This document shows, piece by piece, positions 54,474-64,000 of a stretch of DNA of 64,000 nucleotides. A model generated the notes under the pieces. That model had not been told where the DNA came from, searched no databases, and saw nothing but the letters and a program-made list of their open reading frames with translations. The stretch is from Delphinus delphis. Lineage: Eukaryota > Chordata > Mammalia > Artiodactyla > Delphinidae. The stretch spans positions 1,054,001 through 1,118,000 of the forward strand of contig NW_027192672.1 of NCBI RefSeq assembly GCF_949987515.2, in the 5' to 3' direction. The position numbers and the translations under genes are program-made. Numbering within the stretch: the first letter of the stretch is position 1; each line of letters starts with the position of its first letter.

Positions 54474-56052
54474 GCTGCGTGATATTGCTTTGTAAGTAAA
54501 TACCACAACTTCTTTCTACATTTTTCACTATCTGCGATGTTGAACTTGTACTGTAAACGAGCTTCTTGTAAACAGAGCCGTTCCAAACTTTGGGGTGGCT
54601 GTGTCTTTTTGATTTTAATTTCCCTAAGCTATAGGACCATAAGTGGAAGTGCCCTAGGTTCTGTTGCTTTGTTTTTTAGATGTTTCAGGAAACACCATAC
54701 ACTTCTCCCGAGTGGTTGTTGGCAATTTACATCCCGCCCATCAGCATAACAAGGCTCCCAGTTCTCCATGGCCTGTCCTGCCTTTCTGGATTTTACACTT
54801 TTTTCAGATGGCCCTTTTGACCGGGGGGAAGTGAGACTTCATTGTAGTGCAGATTTCCTTTGCAAGCTTGCTTGGTTGGCCAAAAAGGGCGTATGCGTTT
54901 TTTCCTGAATATATTCAGGAAAAAACGCATACGCCCTTTTTGGCCAAGTGCATCATTGTGGACGTTCTGCCTCTTTTCCTATGCTTTCAATGCAATTCCA
55001 GTCTACCTCCTGAAATCGGTTTCCTGCAATTCTGCCCCGCTTTCAAGTCCTCTTGGCAGCCTTACTTCAGTCTATTTTTGGACGATAGCTGTCATTTATA
55101 ACTCTGCAGGTTTGTGAATTACAGTGCCCCTGAGCTCCTTTCTGCAACTCGTTTTCTTGTGAGCTGGCCGCAACACCGCAGGATGGCTTCAGGCCTTAAT
55201 CTGGTTCCGGCATGGCACACTGAGCCTTTGGTTAATTCCTCTTCCTGGTGGGAAATGAGAGTTAAATTTGCCCGTCCAGACACCTCCAGCTAGCCTCTCA
55301 TTGGTTCTCGCTATTCCTGTTCATCTTCCGCAGAAATTGCAAACTGGGCCAAACAGGAGGTTAAAGGCGCTGACTCTCCAAGTGGGGAGAGTGTTAGTAA
55401 AGCATCTGGAATGTTGCACCCGAGTACCAGGGGAGGAAAACTGAGACATATTTGAACACGTCTCCCGTTCACATGGTTGATCATACTTGGGTTCCACATG
55501 CATGTTTTAGCTGAAGGAAGAATACCTAAAACCTGGGTAGTTTAAACCTGTGGAATGGGTACCATGCAATATGACTTCAAAGGGTCTTCATTTGCTCACC
55601 GAACCTCTCCAATCCTATCACTGCTGCGTTTATGCCCCTGTACACATGCTTGATTCTCTTTCGGAGACATAGCAATCCATAGGTTTTAAGATACTTACTA
55701 GTCAGGTACATTCTTAGGCGTTTAATATGCGGTGTTCAGTCCATTTCGTTGAGCAAGGAGTAGCTCTTGTCTATTCCATATTTGGCTTAAGGAACTTTAT
55801 CTGTGCTCATTTCAATCTCTGGTTTTATGCAGCACCCCAACTCACCTTTCCCCTTAAGCAAGCATAAGTTGGTTTTCTAAATTTGAGACCCTGTTCTGTT
55901 CTGTAATTCAGTTCCTGTGTAGCCAAGTTTACATTCCGTGTATTACTGATATCTTATGATGTTTCTTTTTCTGTGTGACTTATTTCAGTTAGAATCATCA
56001 TACCTGAATCCACTCATTGTGCTGCTAAGGGCCTGATGACATAGATTTCATT
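54474..56052. repeat. satellite monomer 33 (class A)
   Basis: 1,579 bp. Private CTTTCTACATTTTTCACTATC near 54510 and ACGAGCTTCTTG. Palindrome 54876-54947 is perfect. Confidence 0.95.
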
Positions 56053-57632
56053 GTTGAGTGATATTGCTTTGTAAGTAAATACCACAACTTTTTTATCCAT
56101 TTTTCACTTTCTGCGATGTTGAACTTGTACTGTAAACGAGGTTCTTGTAAACAGAGCCATTCCAAACTTTGGGGTGGCTGTGTCTTTTTGATTTTAAATT
56201 CCCTAAGCTATAGGACCATAAGTGGAAGTGCCCTAGGCTCTCTTGCTTTGTTTTTTAGATGTTTCAGGAAACACCATACACTTCTCCCGAGTGGTTGTTG
56301 GCAATTTACATCCCGCCCATCAGCATAACAAGGCTCCCAGTTCTCCATGGCCTGTCCTGCCTTTCTGGATTTTACACTTTTTTCAGATGGCCCTTTTGAC
56401 CGGGGGGAAGTGAGACTTCATTGTAGTGCAGATTTCCTTTGCAAGCTTGCTTGGTTGGCCAAAAAGGGCGTATGCGTTTTTTCCTGAATATATTCAGGAA
56501 AAAACGCATACGCCCTTTTTGGCCAAGTGCATCATTGTGGACGTTCTGCCTCTTTTCCTATGCTTTCAATGCAATTCCAGTCTACCTCCTGAAATCGGTT
56601 TCCTGCAATTCTGCCCCGCTTTCAAGTCCTCTTGGCAGCCTTACTTCAGTCTATTTTTGGACGATAGCTGTCATTTATAACTCTGCAGGTTTGTGAATTA
56701 CAGTGCCCCTGAGCTCCTTTCTTCAACTCGCTTTCTTGTGAGCTGGCCGCAACACCGCAGGATGGCTTCAGGCCCTAATCTGGTTCCGGCACGGCACGCT
56801 GAGCCTTTGGTTAATTCCTCTTCCTGGTGGGAAATGAGATTTAAATTTGCCCGTCCAGACACCTCCAGCTAGTCTCTCATTGGTTCTCGCTATTCCTGTT
56901 CATCTTCTGCAGAAATTGCAAACTGGGCCAAACAGGAGGTTAAAGGCACTGACTCTCCAAGTGGGGAGAGTGTTAGTAAAGCGTCTGGAATGTTGCACCC
57001 GAGTACCAGGGTACGAAAACTGAGACATATTTGAACACGTCTCCCGATCACATGGTTGATCATAATCTAGGTTCCACATGCATGTTTTAGCTGAAGGAAG
57101 AATACCTTAAACCTGGGTAGTTGAAACCCGTGGAATGGGTACCATGCAATATGACTTCAAAGGGTCTTCATTTGCTCACCGAACCTCTCCAATCCTATCA
57201 CTGCTGCGTTTATGCCCCTGTACACATGCTTGATTCTCTTTCGGAGACATAGCAATCCATAGGTTTTAAGATACTTACTAGTCAGGTACATTCTTAGGCG
57301 TTTAATATGTGGTGTTGAGTCCATTTCGTTGAGAAAGGAGTAGCTCTTGTCTATTCCATATTTGGCTTAAGGAACTTTATCTGTGCTCATTTCAATCTCT
57401 GGTTTTATGCAGCACCCCAACTCACCTTTCCCCTTAAGCAAGCATAAGTTGGTTTTCTAAATTTGAGACCCTGTTCTGTTCTGTAATTCAGTTCCTGTGT
57501 AGCCAAGTTTACATTCCGTGTATTACTGATATCTTATGATATTTCTTTTTCTGTGTGACTTATTTCAGTTACAATCATCATACCTGAATCCACTCATTGT
57601 GCTGTTAAGGGCCTGATGACATAGATTTCATT
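56053..57632. repeat. satellite monomer 34 (class A)
   Basis: 1,580 bp. Second half (GAGATTTAAATTTG, ATAATCTAGG, GAGAAAGGAG, TATGATATTTC) recurs in monomer 37 at a shift of 4,737 bp. Palindrome 56455-56526 is perfect. Confidence 0.95.
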
Positions 57633-59212
57633 GCTGAGTGATATTGCTTTGTAAGTGAATACCACAACTTCTTTATCCATTTTTCACTTTCTGCGATGTT
57701 GAACTTGTACTGTAAACGAGGTTCTTGTAAACAGAGCCATTCGAAACTTTGGGGTGGCTGTGTCTTTTTGATTTTAATTTCCCTAAGCTATAGTACCATA
57801 AGTGGAAGTGCCCTAGGCTCTGTTGCTTTGTTTCTTAGATGTTTCAGGAAACACCATACACTTCTCCCAAGTGTCTGTTGGCAATTTACATCCCGCCCAT
57901 CAGCATAACAAGGCTCCCAGTTCTCAATGGCCTGTCCTGCCTTTCTGGATTTTACACTTTTTTCAGATGGCCCTTTTGACCGGGGGAAAGTGAGACTTCA
58001 TTGTAGTGCAGATTTCCTTTGCAAGCTTGCTTGGTTGGCCAAAAAGCGCGTATGCGTTTTTTCCTGAATATATTCAGGAAAAAACGCATACGCCCTTTTT
58101 GGCCAAGTGCATCATTGTGGACGTTCTGCCTCTTTTCCTATGCTTTCAATGCAATTCCAGTCTACCTCCTGAAATCGGTTTCCTGCAATTCTGTCCCGCT
58201 TTCAAGTCCTCTTGGCAGCCTTACTTCAGTCTATTTGTGGACGATAGCTGTCATTTATAACTCTGCAGGTTTGTGAATTACAGTGCCCCTGAGCTCCTTT
58301 CTTCAACTTGCTTTCTTGTGACCTGGCCGCCACACCGCAGGATGGCTTCAGGCCCTAATCTGGTTCCGGCCCGGCATGCTGAGCCTTTGGTTAATTCCTC
58401 TTCCTGGTGGGAAATGAGAGTTAAATTTGCCCGTTCAGACACCTCCAGCTAGTCTCTCATTGGTTCTCACTATTCCTGTTCATTTTCCGCAGAAATTGCA
58501 AACTGGGCCAAACAGGAGGTTAAAGGGACTGACTCTCCAAGTGGGGAGAGTGTTAGTAAAGCGTCTGGAATGTTGCACCCGAGTACCAGGGGAGGAAAAC
58601 TGAGACATATTTGAACACGTCTCCCGTTCACATGGTTGATCATACTCTGGGTTCCACATGCATGTTTTAGCTGAAGGAAGAATACCTTAAACCTGGAGAG
58701 TTGAGACCCGTGTAATGGGTACCATGCAATGTGACTTCAAAGGGTCTTCATTTGCTCACCGAACCTCTCCAATCCTATCACTGCTGCGTTTATGCCCCTG
58801 TACACACACTTGATTCTCTTTTGGAGACATAGCAATCCATAGGTTTTAAGATAATTACTAGTCAGGTACATTCTTAGGCGTTTAATATGGGGTGTTGAGT
58901 CCATTTCGTTGAGCAAGGAGTAGCTCTTGTCTATTCCATACTTGGCTTAAGGAACTTTATCTGTGCTCATTTCAATCTCTGGTTTTATGCAGCAGCCCAA
59001 CTCACCTTTCCCCTTAAGCAAGCATAAGTTGGTTTTCTAAATTTGAGACCCTGTTCTGTTTTGGAATGCAGTTCCTGTGTAGCCAAGTTTACATTCCGTG
59101 TATTAGTGATATCTTATGATGTTTCTTTTTCTGTGTGACTTATTTCAGTTAGAATCATCGTACCTGAATCCACTCATTGTGCTGCTAAGGGCCTGATGAC
59201 ATAGATTTCATT
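57633..59212. repeat. satellite monomer 35 (class A)
   Basis: 1,580 bp. First part (ATTCGAAAC, CTATAGTACC, TTTCTTAGATG) recurs in monomer 38. Palindrome 58035-58106 has a C/C mismatch from a change at 58047. Confidence 0.95.
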
Positions 59213-60789
59213 GCTGACTGATATTGCTTTGTAAGTGAATACCACAACTTCTTTATCCATTTTTCACTTTCTGCGATGTTGAACTTGTACTGTAAACGAG
59301 GTTCTTGTAAACAGAGCCGTTCCAAACTTTGGGGTGGCTGTGTCTTTTTGATTTTAATTTCCCTAAGCTATAGGACCATAAGTGGAAGTGCCCTAGGCTC
59401 TGTTGCTTTGTTTTTTAGATGTTTCAGGAAACACCATACACTTCTCCCAAGTGTCTGTTGGCAATTTACATACCGCCCATCAGCATAACAAGGCTCCCAG
59501 TTCTCAATGGCCTGTTGCCTTTCTGGATTTTACACTTTTTTCAGATGGCCCTTTTGACCGGGGGGTAGTGAGACTTCATTGTAGTGCAGATTTCCTTTGC
59601 AAGCTTGCTTGGTTGGCCAAAAAGGGCGTATGCGTTTTTTCCTGAATATATTCAGGAAAAAACGCATACGCCCTTTTTGGCCAAGTGCATCATTGTGGAC
59701 GTTCTGCCTCTTTTCCTATGCTTTCAATGCAATTCCAGTCTACCTCCTGAAATCGGTTTCCTGCAATTCTGCCCCGCTTTCAAGTCCTCTTGGCAGCCTT
59801 ACTTCAGTCTATTTTTGGACGATAGCTGTCATTTATAACTCTGCAGGTTTGTGAATTACAGTGCCCCTGAGCTCCTTTCTTCAACTCGCTTTGTTGTGAC
59901 CTGGCCGCAACACCGCAGGATGTCTACAGGCCCTAATCTGGTTCCGGCACGGCACGCTGAGCCTTTGGTTAATTCCTCTTCCTGGTGGGAAATGAGAGTT
60001 AAATTTGCCCGTCCAGACACCTCCAGCTAGTCTCTCATTGGTTCTCGCTATTCCTGTTCATCTTCCACAGAAATTGCAAACTGGGCCAAACAGGAGGTTA
60101 AAGGGACTGACTCTCCAAGTGGGGAGAGTGTTAGTAAAGCGTCTGGAATGTTGAACCCGAGTACCAGGGTACGAAAACTGAGACATATTTGAACACGTCT
60201 CCCGATCACATGGTTGATCATAATCTAGGTTCCACATGCATGTTTTAGCTGAAGGAACAATACCTTAAACCTGGAGAGTTGAGACCCGTGGAATGGGTAC
60301 CATGCAATATGACTTCAAAGGGTCTTCATAGGCTCACGAACCCCTCCAATCCTATCACTGCTGCATTTATGCCCATGTACACATGCTTGATTCTCTTTCG
60401 GAGACATAGCAATCCATAGGTTTTAAGATACTTACTAGTCAGGTACATTCTTAGGCGTTTAATATGCGGTGTTGAGTCCATTTCGTTGAGCAAGGAGTAG
60501 CTCTTGTCTATTCCATATTTGGCTAAAGTAACTTTATCTGTGCTCATTTCAATCTCTGGTTTTATGCAGCACCCCAACTCACCTTTCCCCTTAAGCAAGC
60601 ATAAGTTGGTTTTCTAAATTTGAGACCCTGTTCTGTTCTGTAATTCAGTTCCTGTGTAGCCAAGTTTACATTCCGTGTATTACTGATATCTTATGATGTT
60701 TCTTTTTCTGTGTGACTTATTTCAGTTAGAATCATCATCCCTGAATCCACTCATTGTGATGCTAAGGGCCTGATGACACAGATTTCATT
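59213..60789. repeat. satellite monomer 36 (class A)
   Basis: 1,577 bp. Carries the 2-base deletion GGCCTGTTGCC of monomers 2 and 21. Private CATACCGCCC near 59469 and TCATAGGCTCACG near 60327. Palindrome 59613-59684 is perfect. Confidence 0.95.
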
Positions 60790-62369
60790 GCTGAGTGATA
60801 TTGCTTTGTAAGTAAATACCACAACTTCTTTATCCATTTTTCACTTTCTGCGATGTTGAACTTGTACTGTAAACGAGTTTCTTGTAAAAAGAGCCGTTCC
60901 AAACTTTGGGGTGGCTGTGTCTTTTTGATTTTAATTTCCCTAAGCTATAGGACCATAAGTGGAAGTGCCCTAGGTTCTGTTGCTTTGTTTTTTAGATGTT
61001 TCAGGAAACACCATACACTTCTCCCAAGTGGTTGTTGGCAATTTACATCCCGCCCATCAGCATAATAAGGCTCCCAGTTCTCCATGGCCTGTCCTGCCTT
61101 TCTGGATTTTACACTTTTTTCAGATGGCCCTTTTGACCGGGGGGAAGTGAGACTTCATTGTAGTGCAGATTTCCTTTGCAAGCTTGCTTGGTTGGCCAAA
61201 AAGTGCGTATGCGTTTTTTCCTGAATGTATTCAGGAAAAAACGCATACGCCCTTTTTGGCCAAGTGCATCATTGTGGACGTTCTGCCTCTTTTCCTATGC
61301 TTTCAATGCAATTCCAGTCTACCTCCTGAAATCGGTTTCCTGAAATTCTGCCCCGCTTTCAAGTCCTCTTGGCAGCCTTACTTCAGTCTATTTTTGGACG
61401 ATAGCTGTCATTTATAACTCTGCAGGTTTGTGAATTACAGTGCCCCTGAGCTCCTTTCTTCAACTCGCTTTCTTGTGAGCTGGCCGCAACACCGCAGGAT
61501 GGCTTCAGGCCCTAATCTGGTTCCGGCACGGCACGCTGAGCCTTTGGTTAATTCCTCTTCCTGGTGGGAAATGAGATTTAAATTTGCCCGTCCAGACACC
61601 TCCAGCTAGTCTCTCATTGGTTCTCGCTATTCCTGTTCATCTTCTGCAGAAATTGCAAACTGGGCCAAACAGGAGGTTAAAGGCACTGACTCTCCAAGTG
61701 GGGAGAGTGTTAGTAAAGCGTCTGGAATGTTGCACCCGAGTACCAGGGTACGAAAACTGAGACATATTTGAACACGTCTCCCGATCACATGGTTGATCAT
61801 AATCTAGGTTCCACATGCATGTTTTAGCTGAAGGAAGAATACCTTAAACCTGGGTAGTTGAAACCCGTGGAATGGGTACCATGCAATATGACTTCAAAGG
61901 GTCTTCATTTGCTCACCGAACCTCTCCAATCCTATCACTGCTGCGTTTATGCCCCTGTACACATGCTTGATTCTCTTTCGGAGACATAACAATCCATAGG
62001 TTTTAAGATACTTACTAGTCAGGTACATTCTTAGGCGTTTAATATGTGGTGTTGAGTCCATTTCGTTGAGAAAGGAGTAGCTCTTGTCTATTCCATATTT
62101 GGCTTAAGGAACTTTATCTGTGCTCATTTCAATCTCTGGTTTTATGCAGCACCCCAACTCACCTTTCCCCTTAAGCAAGCATAAGTTGGTTTTCTAAATT
62201 TGAGTCCCTGTTCTGTTCTGTAATTCAGTTCCTGTGTAGCCAAGTTTACATTCCGTGTATTACTGATATCTTATGATATTTCTTTTTCTGTGTGACTTAT
62301 TTCAGTTACAATCATCATACCTGAATCCACTCATTGTGCTGTTAAGGGCCTGATGACATAGATTTCATT
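60790..62369. repeat. satellite monomer 37 (class A)
   Basis: 1,580 bp. Palindrome 61192-61263 carries a G to T arm change (61204) and a near-centre A to G change (61227). Private CTTGTAAAAAGAGCC near 60882. Confidence 0.95.
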
Positions 62370-63948
62370 GCTGAGTGATATTGCTTTGTAAGTGAATACC
62401 ACAACTTCTTTATCCATTTTTCACTTTCTGCGATGTTGAACTTGTACTGTAAACGAGGTTCTTGTAAACAGAGCCATTCGAAACTTTGGGGTGGCTGTGT
62501 CTTTTTGATTTTAATTTCCCTAAGCTATAGTACCATAAGTGGAAGTGCCCTAGGCTCTGTTGCCTTGTTTCTTAGATGTTTCAGGAAACACCATACACTT
62601 CTCACAAGTGTCTGTTGGCAATTTACATCCCGCCCATCAGCATAACAAGGCTCCCAGTTCTCAATGGCCTGTCCTGCCTTTCTGGATTTTACACTTTTTT
62701 CAGATGGCCCTTTTGACCGGGGGGAAGTGAGACTTCATTGTAGTGCAGATTTCCTTTGCAAGCTTGCTTGGTTGGCCAAAAAGGGCGTATGCGTTTTTTC
62801 CTGAATATATTCAGGATAAAACGCATATGCCCTTTTTGGCCAAGTGCATCATTGTGGACGTTCTGCCTCTTTTCCTATGCTTTCAATGCAATTCCAGTCT
62901 ACCTCCTGAAATCGGTTTCCTGCAATTCTGCCCCGCTTTCAAGTCCTCTTGGCAGCCTTACTTCAGTCTATTTTTGGACGATAGCTGTCATTTATAACTC
63001 TGCAGGTTTGTGAATTACAGTGCCCCTGAGCTCCTTTCTTCAACTCGCTTTCTTGTGAGCTGGCCGCAACACCGCAGGATGGCTTCAGGCCCTAATCTGT
63101 TTCCGGCACGGCACGCTGAGCCTCTGGTTATTTCCTCTTCCTGGTGGGAAATGAGAGTTAAATTTGCCCGTCCAGACACCTCCAGCTAGTCTCTCATTGG
63201 TTCTCGCTATTCCTGTTCATCTTCCGCAGAAATTGCAAACTGGGCCAAACAGGAGGTTAAAGGCGCTGACTCTCCAAGTGGGGACAGTGTTAGTAAAGCG
63301 TCTGGAATGTTGCACCCGAGTACCAGGGTATGAAAACTGAGACATATTTGAACATGTCTCCCGATCACATGGTTGATCATACTCTAGGTTCCACATGCAT
63401 GTTTTAGATGAAGGAAGAATACCTTAAAACTGGGTAGTTGAAACCCGTGGAATGGGTACCATGCAATATGACTTCAAAGGGTCTTCATTTGCTCACGAAC
63501 CTCTCCAATCCTATAACTGCTGCGTTTATGCCCCTGTACACATGCTTGATTCTCTTTCGGAGACATAGCAATTCATAGGTTTTAAGATACTTACTAGTCA
63601 GGTGCATTCTTAGGCGTTTAATATGGGGTTTTGTGTCCATTTCGTTGAGCAAGGAGTAGCTCTTGTGTATTCCATATTTGGCTTAAGGAACTTTATCTGT
63701 GCTCATTTCAATCTCTGGTTTTATGCAGCACCCCAACTCACCTTTCACCTTAAGCAAGCATAAGGTGGTTTTCTAAATTTGAGACCCTGTTCTGTTTTGG
63801 AATGCAGTTCCTGTGTAGCCAAGGTTACATTGTGTGTATTAGTGATATCTTATGATGTTTCTTTTTCTGTGTGACTTATTTCAGTTACAATCATCATACC
63901 TGAATCCACTCATTGTGCTGCTGAGGGCCTGATGACATAGATTTCATT
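62370..63948. repeat. satellite monomer 38 (class A)
   Basis: 1,579 bp. Palindrome 62772-62843 has two right-arm changes (T at 62817, T at 62828); the second would give a G-U pair in RNA. Last full unit. Confidence 0.95.
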
Positions 63949-64000
63949 GCTGAGTGATATTGCTTTGTAAGTGAATACCACAATTTCTTTATCCATTTTT
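63949..64000. repeat. satellite monomer 39, truncated by the window edge
   Basis: First 52 bases of a class A unit (ATTGCTTTGTAAGTGAATACC). The array continues beyond the window. Confidence 0.95.

Larger units (their letters stand above)
6981..64000. repeat. satellite array, right segment (end of monomer 2 to monomer 38, plus fragment)
   Basis: About 57 kb of head-to-tail monomers of 1,577-1,581 bp, all in the same orientation, with no other insertion. Each monomer can be phased on the motif GCTGAGTGATAYTGC at its start. Length differences come from 1-2 base indels. Neighbouring and non-neighbouring monomers share private variants, which shows unequal exchange or conversion. There are no genes. 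The short open frames that recur in each unit follow simply from sequence identity between units. Confidence 0.97.

Overview
This is a window of mammalian nuclear DNA, most likely from a toothed whale (Delphinoidea). About 60 kb of it is one uninterrupted head-to-tail satellite array. The repeat unit is 1,576-1,581 bp, usually 1,579-1,580 bp: 38 full monomers, with one 52-bp fragment at the right edge. The unit length matches the 'common cetacean' satellite as I recall it (a 1,579-bp highly repetitive component described in the killer whale, Widegren et al. 1985). The taxon call rests on that remembered length and on a mariner-like hairpin of cetartiodactyl style, not on a sequence match I could run.

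Layout. 1-3059 holds monomer 1 and most of monomer 2. 3060-6980 is a single 3.9-kb insertion: a nearly full-length, intronless retrocopy of PCMTD2 (protein-L-isoaspartate O-methyltransferase domain-containing protein 2) on the minus strand. It has a GC-rich 5'UTR, an open coding region broken by one frameshift, a 2.4-kb 3'UTR, a polyadenylation signal, a poly(A) tract, and an 11-12 bp target-site duplication cut from the satellite itself. 6981-64000 is satellite again, monomers 2 (end) to 38 plus the fragment.

Inside the array every monomer carries a 72-bp palindrome with no spacer, about 400 bp from the monomer start as phased here. In 29 of 38 copies it looks perfect by eye, including one copy (monomer 11) in which both arms changed together. 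Monomers fall into two diagnostic classes (A and B), with several mosaics. Recent multi-monomer duplications are visible: a dimer at about 12.2-18.5 kb, a dimer at about 23.7-30.6 kb, a four-monomer block at about 37.6-50.4 kb (shift of exactly 6,320 bp, almost identical), and a three-monomer shift (4,737 bp) linking about 56.6-58.0 kb to 61.4-62.7 kb.

No functional protein gene, RNA gene, CRISPR array or operon is supported. The many short open frames in the satellite are by-products of repeat homogenisation. The observations most worth following are the palindrome that stays self-complementary, its double compensatory change, and the young PCMTD2 retrocopy that time-stamps the array.
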